Of a DNA stretch of 64,000 nucleotides, positions 26,722 through 36,051 are shown piece by piece. A program made the position numbers and the translations under genes. Within the stretch, counting starts at the first letter, position 1, and each line of letters begins with the position of its first letter. The notes beneath the pieces were generated by a model. That model worked only from the letters and a program-made list of their open reading frames with translations. It searched no databases and was not told the DNA's origin. The DNA is from Paracoccus sigandri. GTDB lineage: Bacteria; Pseudomonadota; Alphaproteobacteria; Rhodobacterales; Rhodobacteraceae. The DNA lies in contig NZ_QNRC01000017.1 of assembly GCF_003709565.1 (NCBI RefSeq), forward strand, positions 24,901 to 88,900, written 5' to 3'.

Positions 26722-26814
26722 CCCGGCAATCTCGCGCCGCGTCCGGCCAGTGGTCGGCGCCAGCCGCAAAGCTTCACGCCGAAACTCTGGCGTCGGGCTG
26801 TTCGCTCGTCCCAT
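26722..26814 (-). mobile_element. IS3-type transposase OrfA fragment
   Basis: From ATG 26814 the minus strand reads MGRANSPTPEFRREALRLAP and then TTGRTRREIA, which matches the beginning of IS3-family OrfA helix-turn-helix proteins (consensus SPEFRREAVRLA..SGRTRREVA). After about 30 residues the similarity stops. No terminal repeats could be identified. A short insertion-sequence relic. Confidence 0.5.
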
Positions 26815-26950
26815 AGAACACCGCCCGGTTCCTCGGGTGGTGTTCTTCACTTTTCCAGGGCAAGTCCCCGACTGGACCCGGATACGACTTGCCGACCATG
26901 ATCGTCGCACTGGTCAATCCGATCGATGACAACCGGGGCTGCTCTTGGTG

Positions 26951-27592
26951 ATGGTCGACAAGCCCGCGGATGTTTCGGCGTTCGCATCCGACAGGGAAAC
27001 GATGATCCGGCTCGGGGCGGCGGCCGACGCTCTGTCTTGTGCGGTATGCGCTCTGACCCTGCCGCCCGAAGCAAGGTTGATGATCGTGCCGGTGGGTCCC
27101 GCGCTGGCCGTGGAATTGCCCGAAGCTGCCCGGCATTGAGCCGAGCGGCGGCGAAACACCTTTGCCGCGGGGCGACGGGCTGCGCGGGCGGCCCTGCGAA
27201 TGGCGGGCCATCCGGGTCCTGCCGGGTTGGCGATCGGGAAGGACAAGCTGCCGGACTGGCCTCCGGGCTGGTCGGGCAGCATCAGCCATAGCGATGAGGT
27301 TGCGGGGGCTGTGGCCATGCCGGTCGCTGGCCGCGCCTCGACGGTCCTGGGGCTGGATCTCGAAAGGATCGTCCCGCCCGGAACGGCCCGGCAGATCGCC
27401 TCGGGGGTCATGCCGGAACGATCGCCGGGAGGGTCCGGCCTGCCCCTCGCGGAAGAGATCACCCGCGTCTTCTCGGCCAAGGAAGCGCTTTGCGAGGCGC
27501 TTTTCCCCCATACTCGGCAGTTCCGGGAATTTTCGGCGGCAAGCATCGACTGGCATCGCGACGGGCCGGGCGATCCGGTTCGGGTCCGGTGA
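26951..27592 (+). pseudogene. 4'-phosphopantetheinyl transferase (EntD-like), broken
   Basis: One frame reads through the family in order but has an in-frame TGA at 27137-27139. After the stop come ERRRNTFAAGRRAARAAL, GSISHSDEV, LGLDLERIV and FSAKEALCEALF, the substrate, CoA and magnesium motifs of Sfp/EntD enzymes, which load phosphopantetheine on carrier proteins. The C-terminus is lost: after FREFSAASIDWHR the frame ends 30 bases later at the junction with the receptor relic. Such enzymes usually accompany nonribosomal siderophore synthesis. Confidence 0.65.
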
Positions 27593-27791
27593 CATAGTCG
27601 TCCTCGATCCGGCTGTCCTGGCGATGGCGCGGGACCGAGCCGGGGAAGCGCTGGCCTTCATAGATCGCGGTGAAGTCCTGTTCGTCGCGCGCCAGGCGCA
27701 GGCCGGCCGACAGGCGCAGCCTTTCACCGACCGGGACGGTCACATCGCCGAAGGCCGCATAGGTGCGGGAGACGATCCGCGTCCCGGACAT
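27590..27791 (-). pseudogene. TonB-dependent receptor fragment
   Basis: The minus strand from 27791 reads RTYAAFGDVTVPVGERLRLS, then AGLRLARDEQDF and a short loop. This alternation of aromatic strands and the FGDVTVPVGERL...GLRL pattern is typical of the outer-membrane barrel of siderophore receptors. Only about 67 residues remain; both ends are abruptly joined to other fossils. It would have stood tail-to-tail with the transferase relic. Confidence 0.5.
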
Positions 27792-27847
27792 TCCGTTCTG
27801 GCCTGACGCTGACGGTCAGTGATACCGTCTGCGACACTGATGACGAG

Positions 27848-28645
27848 GTGTCCTTCGAGATGCAGCCGATGCTGTATTACGGGGTGATCGTGGAAGGCGC
27901 GTCCTCGCGGCTGTCGGTCAATCGCAGCATCTCGACATCGATCCTGCCGAACGAGCCGATCATCCTGATGGTGGGCGAGCCGGCCGAGTTCAGCGGCCGG
28001 CCGCGCAATGGCGTCCGCTATCTGAACCTTGGCCTGTCGACCGAGACCGCCTTCATCGAGGAATTGTCGAACACCTATCACACGCATGTCTTCCACGACC
28101 TGATCCAGAAAAGCCGCGATGGCATCCAGTTCCGCCGCCTGCCGCGCTGTCCCGTCATCGACGAGATCGTGCGCGAAATGACCTCTCCGCCCTTCGGCCG
28201 CGCCATCACCGACCTGCGGATGGAGGCCGGCACGCTGAACCTGGTGGCCGAGATCGCCCGATGCCTGCACGAGGACAGGTTCGGCCATTGCGGCAGCAAG
28301 GGGCTGCGGCGCTGCGAATTGCTGCGCACGCACAGGGTCCGCGACCTGCTGGAGGCGCATCTGCACAGCCCGCTGACGCTGTCGTAGCTCAGCCGCGAGA
28401 TCGGCATCAATCCCACGACCATGTCGGCGCAGTTCAAGCAATGTTTCGGCGTCTCGATCTTCGGCTATCTGCGACGCCGCCGGCTGGAGGCGGCGCGGGA
28501 ACTGCTGCGGCGCGAGGACGACAGCGTGGCCCGCATCGGCTATCGCGTGGGTTTCGACAGCCCTGCCGCCTTCTCGACCGCCTACAAGCGCCAGTTCGGC
28601 CATTCGCCAAGCCAGGAGACCAGGCTTGCGCCTCTCCGCCGATGA
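27848..28645 (+). pseudogene. AraC-family (PchR-like) regulator interrupted by an amber codon
   Basis: Frame-continuous from 27848 to 28645 except for TAG at 28385-28387. The first part (about 179 codons) has the N-terminal arm of PchR-type regulators of siderophore uptake. The part after the stop holds the second helix-turn-helix: LSREIGINPTTMSAQFKQCF, then YLRRRRLEAARELLRR and IGYRVGFDSPAAFSTAYKRQ. A CAG-to-TAG transition would explain the break. The N-terminus is also truncated against the receptor relic. Together with its two neighbours it looks like the remains of a siderophore locus. Confidence 0.72.
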
Positions 28646-28789
28646 TGGCGACTGGGCAGCATTCACTGAAGGTGCGGCGTGGATGGGGCCGATCCAGCGG
28701 CCTCGCGGCGCCATCGGGAAGTGGTCCTCAGGGCGGCGGTCTCGCGATCTGCCTTTGCGGGCGGGGGGCCGGAAGCGCCGCAGACTGCC

Positions 28790-28960
28790 TCGACCTGAGG
28801 ATTGAGCGCATCGGCGATCGCGGCCGAGGAAACGCCGCGCTCCATGGCGCGGGCGATTATCCGGTGCCGCTGGATCCCGGTTGACGCGCCGGCTGTAGCC
28901 ATAGGTATCCTTCTCAGCGGCGGTCAGACATTCGACCCCGGCAAGGTCAAGTGCGTCGCG
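28790..28960 (-). pseudogene. ParB/RepB-like partitioning protein fragment
   Basis: Two frames on the minus strand carry adjoining pieces: LDLAGVECLTAAEKDTYGYS-RRVNR (about 28960-28880), then, one frame over, RHRIIARAMERGVSSAAIAD and ALNPQVEAV. The order fits a ParB-domain protein of the plasmid RepB type (typical wording VECLVA..EAYTYNKRVNR ... H.MI.RAIERGVSEE.IA.ALNV). A frameshift separates the pieces and the rest is missing. The surrounding 28646-29081 holds no other gene. Confidence 0.45.
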
Positions 28961-28964
28961 CAGC

Positions 28965-28994
28965 CGTAGCCGTAGCCGTAGCCGTAGCCGTAGC
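28965..28994. repeat. Five tandem copies of CGTAGC
   Basis: Five exact copies of the hexamer CGTAGC run from 28965 to 28994, preceded by CAGC and followed by AAAAGC. The tract lies upstream of the ParB relic's reading direction. A 6-base unit keeps the reading frame, so it may be a slippage product within the old coding sequence. Confidence 0.9.
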
Positions 28995-29081
28995 AAAAGC
29001 AACAGCAGCTGACGCGACCGCGCTTCATCCACGATATTCCCGGAGCCGCCAGGGCTCCGGGGCCTGTCCTGCGAGGTGCCG

Positions 29082-29736
29082 ATGCCATTCGAATTTGCAG
29101 ATCCCGCCACCTTGGCGGATGAGGCCGCCGCCCTTCGCGCCGTGCCCGTGCGCGAGGAGCTGTGGCTGCTTGGTCAGCCGCCCCTGACCGACTATCTGGA
29201 CCTCTGGTCGCGCGATGTCGAAGGCGGCGAGGCCCGCCGGCGCGAGGATGTCATCGCCGAATGGCGGCGGGCGAACGACCATCTTGCCGAACTGGAGGAA
29301 CGCGAAGCCGGCCTGGCCGACCGCATCCGGTGCCGCAAGCTGCCGGCCACGATGCGGGCGGTGGCCTTCGCCGTTTCGGACCGGCCGCCGGGATCGTGGG
29401 GATCGTCGTCGGGCAGGGCTCGAACTTTCTCAGCGGGATCCGATGGGCCAGCGGATCGTCCTGCACAACGGCTATCACCGGGCCTGCGCGCTGCGCATGG
29501 CGGGGGTGACCCATGCCCCGGTCATCGTCCAGACCGTCAGCCGGCGCGACGAGCTGGAGGTGGTCGCCGCTGCCGCCGTCGTGGACGATCCCGCCTTCTA
29601 TTTCCGCGCCAACCGGCCGCCGATGCTGAAGGATTTCTTCGATCCGCGCACCAGCATCGTGCTGCCGGCCAGGCGCAGGCGGAAGATGATCAAGGTCAGC
29701 TTCACCGTCACCGAGCTGTATGTGGAAGACCTGTAG
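29082..29736 (+). pseudogene. Hypothetical protein gene split by a frameshift
   Basis: I do not recognise the family. The first frame (29082 to about 29390) encodes FADPATLADEAAALRAVPVR and an EWRRANDHLAELEEREAGLA helix. A second frame (about 29445-29736) encodes IVLHNGYHRACALRMAGVTH, then APVIVQTVS and FFDPRTSIVLPARRRRKMIK. Codon bias is coding-like in both, with a switch of frame around 29390-29450. The 3' end abuts the HlyD-type gene by one base, so the two were probably an operon. Its HNGYHRA..L..G phrase is ParB-like in flavour but not enough to assign. Confidence 0.45.
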
Positions 29737-29737
29737 G

Positions 29738-30925
29738 ATGCCCCGCGACGACACATCCCCCGTCCCCCGCCCCCGCTGTGCTGGTCCGAGGCGTTGGCCG
29801 AGCAGCAGCCCCGCTGGCTGGGCTGGGTCCTGCTGGCGCCGCGGCTGTCGCATACGGTGCTGTCCGCCTGTGCAGTGCTGCTGCTGGGCGGGCTGGTGGT
29901 GCTGGTCGCGTTCGGCGAATACACGCGTAAGGTGCGGCTGCCAGGCTGGCTGGCGCCGCGGCAGGGCCTGCTTCAGGTCGTGGCGCCGCAATCGGGGTGC
30001 TGACGCGGCTGGTCGCGCAGGAGGGCCAGCAGGTCCGGCAGGGCGATGTCCTGGCCGTGCTGTCCGGCGAAAGGCGCAGCGGGGCGGTGGGCGAGACCCA
30101 GCAAGAGGTGCTTCGCGCGCTGCGTGCCCGGCGCGACAGCCTTGCGGCGGAACGCGACAGCTACCGGGCGCCGTTCGCCCGGCAGGCGGAAGCGCAAGAG
30201 GCGCCTGACGGGGATAGAGGCCGGCAGCCTGGATACCGAATTCGCCCTGCAACGCGAACGGGTGGCGCTGGCCTGGGCCGCGATCAAGGCCGCGCGTCCG
30301 GGGGCCTGGCGACCGAGGACGACATGCAGCGCGCTGCGGAATCGACCTTCGACCTGGCCCTTGTCCTTCAGGCGCTGGAACGCACCCGCGCCACCGTGAA
30401 CCTCAGCCGCGTCGAACTGGCCCCCGAGATCGCCGAGCGCCCGCTGCGCGAGCAGCTGGCCGAAACCGATCGCGCCATCGCCCAGATCGGCCAGGAACTG
30501 GCCGAGGGCGAGGCCGCGCGCGAAACCGTCGTGACCGCGCCGGAATCGGGCACCGTCACCGCCTTGCGGGCGGTGGTCGGGGACCGTGCTTCAGGCCCGG
30601 CTCTACGGGACCAGCCGCGACATCGGCTTCGTGGCGCCCGGTCGGCGCGTGCTGGTCCGCCATGACGCCTTTCCCCACCAGAAATTCGGGCAGTATCAGG
30701 GCGTCATGCGCAGCGTCTCGCGCGCGACCGTGGGGTAGGGCGAGCTGGTCGAGGCGGCGGCGGGGCCGCTGGCCTCGCTCGGCGCGCCGGGAGAGCCGGT
30801 CTATCGCATCACCGTCGATCTGGAGGCCCAGAGCGCCCGGGCCTATGGCCGGCCCGCACCGCTGCGGCCGGGCATGACCCTGCAATCCGACGTCCAGATC
30901 GAGACCCGCCGGCTGTGGGAATGGG
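29738..30925 (+). pseudogene. HlyD/CvaA-type secretion adaptor, multiply frameshifted
   Basis: Pieces in order but in shifting frames: a membrane anchor (HTVLSACAVLLLGGLVVLVA, then FGEYTRKVRLPGWLAPRQGL), a biotinyl-lipoyl-like VLTRLVAQEGQQVRQGDVLA, a coiled coil, TVTAPESGTVTALRAVVGD, GFVAPGRRVLVRHDAFPHQK and PLRPGMTLQSDVQIETRRLW-EW. This is a periplasmic adaptor for ABC export of a bacteriocin or toxin, CvaA/RaxA class. Frame changes occur near 29995, between 30190 and 30330, and near 30585, and an in-frame TAG lies at 30736-30738. The 3' end runs straight into a sensor-kinase frame. Confidence 0.68.
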
Positions 30926-32173
30926 TGTCCGCCGCGATGAACCGCTATTCCGAGAACGTGGCCGAACTGCTGCTGCTGGGGCGCACCGAACTTGCCGATT
31001 TCAACGAGGCGCGCGACAGCCTGGAAGGCAGCCTGTCGCGGCTGGAAGGCCTGATCCGCGACGAGATCGACGTCGCCGCCCAGCCCGAAGGACCGCGCCG
31101 CCGAGGAGAAGGAACTGGCCCGCGTCGCCGAGAGGCGCTCGCTTTTCGAGAATATTGACGAGCAGACCCAGCGGCTGCTACTGCTGCGCGACCAGGGCCG
31201 GCGGGAAGAGGCGATCCGCATCTTCCGCGAAGAGATCGAGAAGCGTCTGGACAGCGCCCTGGAGGCCCATATCGGTGCCGGGATCGCCGACGAGGAGGCC
31301 GAATTGCGGCGCTATCAGTCGCAGCCCAACCGGCTGGAACGCGAGCTGGAATGGATCATCAGCATCGTGACCGCCGCCGCCTTCGTCGTGTCGGCCATCG
31401 CGGCGCTGCTGCTGAGCCGGTCGCTGACACGGCCCATAGCGGCGCTGGACTCCGCAACCCGAAAGATCTCCGAGGGCAACCTGGCCTATCGGCTGGACTA
31501 TCGCGGGCGCGACGAATTCGCCAGCCTCGTCACCCAGATCGACAATGCCGCATCGTGTCTGAAGGCGCAGCGCTCGGCGCTGCTGAACGTGCAGACCGGC
31601 CTCGAGAAGAAGGTGACCCGGCGGACCCGCGAGTTTGAGGAGGCCAATGCGCGGCTGAAGAAGCTGGACCACATGCGGATGCTGTTCCTGGCCGATATCG
31701 GACACGATCTGCGCACGCCCCTGACGGTGCTGCGCGGCGAGGCCGAGATCGCCCTGGCTGACGCCGGCATCCTGGGCGAGGCGAACGACATCCAGATCGC
31801 GACATGTCTGCCGCCCGGCGGCTGCCGCGCCGAAGGCGATGCGGGCAGGCTGGCGCAGACGATGAGGATCGTGCTGGACAATGCGATCAAATACGCCGAT
31901 CCCGGCTCGGTGGTGCGGGTCGGGCTGTCCTGCGGCGAGGGCCGCGCCGAACTGGCCATCCTGAACGAGGGCCCCGAGATCCCGGCGGCCGACCTGCCCT
32001 TCGTCTTCAGCCGCTTCTATCGCGCCCGCCAGCCGGCGAATTTCCGGCACAGCGGGACCGGGCTTGGCCTGTCCATCGCGAAATGGATCGTCGAGGGGCA
32101 TCGGGGCCATATCGGCATCTCCAGCGCGGATCACCGGACGGCGGTGCGCGTTTCCCTTCCTCTTCTGTCCTGA
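30926..32173 (+). pseudogene. Sensor histidine kinase, 5'-truncated, frameshifted and internally deleted
   Basis: The kinase starts in the same frame as the adaptor (NRYSENVAELLLLGRTELAD), shifts frame near 31080-31087, and then reads to 32173. A membrane helix (about 31351-31420), HAMP (SRSLTRPIAALDSATRKISE), and the phosphoacceptor H-box ADIGHDLRTPL are present. The span between H-box and N-box is too short: about 40 residues separate EAEIAL from LDNAIKYADPG where roughly 90-100 are usual, so the second DHp helix is mostly lost. The G-box GTGLGLSIAKWIVEGHRG is intact. It cannot make a normal membrane sensor. The response regulator follows 8 bases later. Confidence 0.7.
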
Positions 32174-32180
32174 GGCGACG

Positions 32181-32855
32181 ATGGCAAAGATCCTGCTTGT
32201 CGAAGACGACCCCCGCATCGCCAGCTTCGTCACCCGCGGCCTGAAGGCCGAGGGCCACATGCTCGACATCGCCGGGAACGGGCAGACGGCGATGGCGATG
32301 ATGCGCAAGGCGGATTATCCGCTGGTCATCCTGGACCGGATGCTGCCGGATTTCGACGGCGTGACGGTCTGCCGGCAGATGCGCAGCGAGAACATCACGG
32401 CACGGGTGCTGATGCTGACGGCACGGGATGCCTAGGGCGACAAGATCGAGGGGCTGAACGCCGGGGCCGACGACGACCTGACCAAGCCCTTCGCCTTCGA
32501 CCACCTCGTCGCCCGCGTCGAGGCGCTGCTGCGACGCTCGCCCGACCTGCGCTATGACCCTGTCCTGCAGGTCGCCGACCTGGTCCTTGACCCCGGCACG
32601 CGGCAGGTGACGCGGGCGGGCAGGCCCATCGAGCTGACGTCGAAGGAATTCGGGCTGCCGCGCTACATGATGGAACATAGCGGCGCGGTTCTCAGCCGGA
32701 CCCAGATCCTCAACAACAACTGGGGCTATGGCTTCGATCCCGGCTCGAAGGTGGTGGACGTCTATATCCGCTATCTTCGCGCCAAGATCGACAGCGTGGC
32801 CGAGGCGCCGCTGATCCACACGGTGCGCGGCGCGGGCTATCGCCTGGGGCATTGA
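32181..32855 (+). pseudogene. OmpR-type response regulator interrupted by an amber codon
   Basis: Frame-continuous for 225 codons except TAG at 32433-32435 (codon 85). Receiver: ILLVEDDPRIASFVTRGLKA, the phosphoacceptor in VILDRMLPDFDG near 54, then the stop inside TARDA-GDKIEGLNAGADD. After it, LTKPFAFDHLVARVEALLRR and a winged-helix domain (RPIELTSKEFGLPRYMMEHS to VDVYIRYLRAKID, HTVRGAGYRLGH). The usual ADDYL reads ADDDL. Paired with the broken kinase upstream. A re-initiated C-terminal half would be a free DNA-binding domain, but no ribosome site is evident. Confidence 0.75.
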
Positions 32856-33115
32856 GCCTCCGGGCCCAGGCGTGAAGCGCGCGCGAAATCCTGCTGCGGC
32901 CGCCAGGCGCTGTCCTGCGGCAGGGCGCCATCAGGAAAACGCGGCCTGGCCGCCGCCATCCCTTCGATGCCGCCCATGGCGGCGACTGACGGGCGACCGG
33001 TGCTGCCGTGGTGTTACGCGACCCCCGCAGCCAGGCGCCCACCTTGCGATTCTGCCGCATCGACGGGAATAACGTGCCGGGGCGCGGCGTTAATCCATCA
33101 AAAGATGACAAGAGG

Positions 33116-33632
33116 ATGACGCCGATGCCCGCCTCTCCGGGCAGCCGCATTCGTGCTCGTCTGTCCCGGCCCGTCGCGGCCCCTTCGCTGGCCCTGTTCC
33201 GCATCCTGTTCGGGGCGCTGCTGCTGTGGGATTGCTGGCGCTTCATCCGCGACGATCGCGTCTGGCGCTATTGGATCGCGCCCGAGTTCCATTTCTCCTA
33301 TCCCGGCTTCGCCTGGGTCGGTCCGCTGTCCAAGGACTGGATCGAACTGGGCTGGCTGGGCCTGGGCATCGCCGCGCTCTTCGTCATGCTGGGCCTGTTC
33401 TATCGTATCGCCATCGTCGCGCTGACGGTGATCTTCGGCTATCTGGCGCGGCGAGGGCCATGACGTCTCGGTCCCGGCCAGGATCTGCAAGTCGCTGAAC
33501 GGCCGGCCTTGACAGGAGTTCATCGACCCCAGGGCGGACCTGACACGGGTCGGATGGAACCTGTTCGGTTCGGACCCCTGGGTGCTGCTGCTTCAGATTC
33601 CCGTCCGGGGCATTGTCGGGAATGGCCGGTAG
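33116..33632 (+). pseudogene. HTTM-domain (vitamin K carboxylase-like) membrane protein, deleted internally
   Basis: From ATG 33116 (or 33125) the frame encodes SLALFRILFGALLLWDCWRF, DDRVWRYWIAPEFHFSYPGF and a helix GLGIAALFVMLGLFYRIAIV, the start of HTTM family membrane proteins (usual length over 400 residues). It stops at 33463. In the next frame EGHDVSVPARICKSLNGRP, a TGA, then QEFIDPRADLTRVGWNLFG continue to 33632; this resembles the C-terminal part of the same family. Most of the middle has therefore been deleted, with a frame change and one nonsense codon (probably TGG to TGA). Confidence 0.6.
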
Positions 33633-33881
33633 ATCCGGGACGCCGACCTTCAAGGTCTTCTGGCGGCGGCTCGGCGTGCTGAAGTCGGGAGCCGTTCAGT
33701 CCAGACTGGTCAGGTGCGGCATCGCTGGATTTGCGCAGCCGGCTGCGCCTGCCCCTTGGCTTCGCCTCCCACATCATCTCGGGATCGAACCAGAGACCGT
33801 CGGCGAACCACGATGCTTGAGCGCTTCATTGTCGGCCGGCCAGGTCCGGGTCTTATAGCGCGGTGGTGCCGGTCTGCTCAC
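33603..33881 (-). mobile_element. IS5-family transposase remnant
   Basis: From GTG 33881 the minus strand reads VSRPAPPRYKTRTWPADNEA, LKHRGS and, further on in a changed frame, LTSLD-stop-TAPDFSTPSRRQKTLKV. These match the start of IS5-family DDE transposases (SRPTPPRYRTTNWPAYNEALKRRGSL ... GLDWAVPDFSTLSRRQKTL). The tryptophan of LDW is now TGA, a frameshift separates the pieces, and the catalytic part is absent. It closes the degraded region and abuts the paa cluster. Confidence 0.7.
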
Positions 33882-33979
33882 GCGATCCAGCTGCCACGCT
33901 GAAGTTGCAAGGTGAATCCCTTCAGACAGAACCGTGCCTCCCTCGACCGTCCGCCAAGGGCTCACTCCCCCTAAGCTCC

Positions 33980-34579
33980 TCATCGGACTGCCTTGATCCC
34001 CTCGAGGATCAGCGTCGTCGCCACGTCGGCGTAATCCTCGCGCGAGATGCGGCCGCCGTCGCGGAACCACATGTAGACCCAGTTCATCATCCCGAAAAGC
34101 GACATGGTCACCGGCATCAGCAGCGGCCGGTCCTTGCTGTCCAGGCCGGGGTTGATCTCGTCCAGAACCAGCGAGAAGCGCCGCACGATGCTGCGCTCGA
34201 CGGCGGTGATCTCGGCCTTCTGCGCGTCCGAGAGGGCGGCGGTGGCGTTCAGCTGCACCTTGTGCTGGTTGTCGGCGCCCCGGTAGTTCTCGAGCACCGC
34301 GCCGACCAGCTTGCGCAGCCGCTGCTCGGGCGGCAGGGCCGGGTCGTCGGCCGCCTCGATCGCGGCGTCCAGTTCCTCCAGATGGGTGATGATGATCGCG
34401 AAGATCAGCGCATCCTTGCTGGGATAGTAATGATAGAGCAGCGCCTTGGACACCTGCGCGTATTTCGCGATCTGCGACATCGAGGCCTTTTCCATCCCCT
34501 GCTGCGCAAAGACCGCGGCGGCATTGTCCAGAATGCCGCGCTGCTTTTCCTCGAAATCCTGAGCCCGCGTTCGAGCCAT
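33980..34579 (-). CDS. paaR: TetR-family regulator of phenylacetate genes (PaaR-like)
   Basis: 199 residues from ATG 34579, with AGGGA about 9 bases upstream. TetR helix-turn-helix at about 10-57: ILDNAAAVFAQQGMEKASMS, QIAKYAQVSKALLYHYYPSK. The C-terminal domain is of the TetR_C family seen in PaaR-type regulators next to paaK. It is the last gene of a minus-strand set paaG-paaI-paaK-tetR (132 bases after paaK). The dyad GACCG-N2-CGGTC at 37359 upstream of paaG is its likely operator, with phenylacetyl-CoA as the expected inducer (family knowledge). The symbol is by context. Confidence 0.78.
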   Translation of the reverse strand: MARTRAQDFEEKQRGILDNAAAVFAQQGMEKASMSQIAKYAQVSKALLYHYYPSKDALIFAIIITHLEELDAAIEAADDPALPPEQRLRKLVGAVLENYRGADNQHKVQLNATAALSDAQKAEITAVERSIVRRFSLVLDEINPGLDSKDRPLLMPVTMSLFGMMNWVYMWFRDGGRISREDYADVATTLILEGIKAVR

Positions 34580-34710
34580 GAAGTCAATTCCCTGAATTCG
34601 AAAGGGATTCTGCCCGCGCCGCGACCAAGGCAGCAACCTGAACGGGCAGGGCCCTGTCATCGCTATAGCGGCGGGGCGCGCAACTGTCACGCCCGCGCCG
34701 TTTTGCACGC

Positions 34711-36021
34711 CTATTCCTTGGGGCGGTTGTCCACCACACGCTTGGCCTTGCCTTCCGAGCGCGCGACCGAATTGGGGTCGCGGACCTCGATCCGGGTCGA
34801 GACGCCGACGATCGACTTGATGTGATGCGCAAGCTCCTTGGCGGATGCCGCGCGGGCGTCCTCGTCGGCGTGATCGGCGGTGCATTCGACGCAGACGGTC
34901 ATGTTGTCCATCCGCCCCGAGCGCGACAGCTCGATCTGGAAATGCGGGGCGAGGCCCTTGCATTTCAGGATCTGCTCCTCGATCTGGGTCGGGAAGACGT
35001 TCACGCCGCGCAGGATGATCATGTCGTCGCTGCGGCCGGTGATCTTCTCGATCCGCCGCATGGATCGTGCGGTGCCGGGCAGCAGCCGGGTCAGGTCGCG
35101 GGTGCGGTAGCGCACCATCGGCAGCCCTTCCTTGGTCAGCGTGGTGAAGACCAGCTCGCCCATCTCGCCGTCGGGCAGGACCTCGCCGGTCAGCGGGTCG
35201 ATGATCTCGGGATAGAAATGATCCTCCCAGATATGCAGCCCGTCCTTGGTCTCGACGCATTCCTGCGCGACGCCGGGGCCCATCACCTCGCTGAGGCCGT
35301 AGATGTCGACGGCGTGCATGTCGAAGGCCTCCTCGATCTCCTGGCGCATGGCGTTGGTCCAGGGCTCGGCGCCGAAGATGCCGACCTGCAACGAGCTTTC
35401 GCGCGGGTCCAGCCCCTGGCGGCGGAACTCGTCCAGGATCGACAGCATGTAGCTGGGCGTGACCATGATGATGCGCGGCTTGAAGTCGTGGATCAGCGTC
35501 ACCTGCCGCTCGGTCATGCCGCCCGAGATCGGGACCACGGTGCAGCCCAGCCGCTCGGCCCCGTAATGCGCGCCGATGCCGCCGGTGAACAGCCCGTAGC
35601 CATAGGCGTTGTGCAGGATGTCGCCGGGCCGCCCGCCCGCCGCGCGGATCGAGCGCGCGATCAGGTTCGCCCAGTGGTCGATATCGGCGGCCGTATAGCC
35701 CACCACGGTCGGCTTGCCGGTGGTCCCCGAGGATCCGTGGATGCGCACCAGCTTGGATTGCGGCACGGCGAACATGCCGAAGGGATAGGTGTCGCGCAGG
35801 TCCTGCTTCACCGTGAAGGGGAATTTCGCGATATCGGCGAGGGTTTTCAGCTCCTCGGGATGCACGTCATGTTCGATGAACCGCTTGCGGTAGAAGGGCG
35901 AGTTCTCGTAGGCGTGTTTCAGCGAACGCTTCATGCGGTGGAACTGGAGCGCCTCGATCTCGTCGCGAGACGCGATCTCGATCGGGTCCAGGTCCTGCTT
36001 GCGCGGGGTCAGGTCTTCCAT
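34711..36021 (-). CDS. paaK: Phenylacetate-CoA ligase
   Basis: 436 residues, the usual PaaK length. Adenylate-forming enzyme motifs: IHGSSGTTGKPTVVGYT near 94-110, a DIYGLSEVMGPG block near 238-249, and YRTRDLT near 304-310, plus a C-terminal lid domain ending SEGKAKRVVDNRPK. It activates phenylacetate with ATP and CoA to phenylacetyl-CoA, the substrate of the PaaABCE epoxidase, and commits the compound to the pathway. It lies 30 bases downstream of paaI in the minus-strand operon. Confidence 0.95.
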   Translation of the reverse strand: MEDLTPRKQDLDPIEIASRDEIEALQFHRMKRSLKHAYENSPFYRKRFIEHDVHPEELKTLADIAKFPFTVKQDLRDTYPFGMFAVPQSKLVRIHGSSGTTGKPTVVGYTAADIDHWANLIARSIRAAGGRPGDILHNAYGYGLFTGGIGAHYGAERLGCTVVPISGGMTERQVTLIHDFKPRIIMVTPSYMLSILDEFRRQGLDPRESSLQVGIFGAEPWTNAMRQEIEEAFDMHAVDIYGLSEVMGPGVAQECVETKDGLHIWEDHFYPEIIDPLTGEVLPDGEMGELVFTTLTKEGLPMVRYRTRDLTRLLPGTARSMRRIEKITGRSDDMIILRGVNVFPTQIEEQILKCKGLAPHFQIELSRSGRMDNMTVCVECTADHADEDARAASAKELAHHIKSIVGVSTRIEVRDPNSVARSEGKAKRVVDNRPKE

Positions 36022-36051
36022 GCTGTCCTCCCTCGGGATTGCGGTTGCCGG

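Noticed and set aside
28965..28994. CRISPR array
   Set aside because: The repeats are contiguous 6-base units without spacers; no other evenly spaced repeats occur in the window.
27848..32855. Possible recoding of amber codons as glutamine, since three genes carry single in-frame TAG codons
   Set aside because: The same region also has TGA stops, several frameshifts and deletions, and genes outside it use TAG as a normal stop (for example gnd at 57984-57986). Ordinary decay explains it; no suppressor tRNA was seen.
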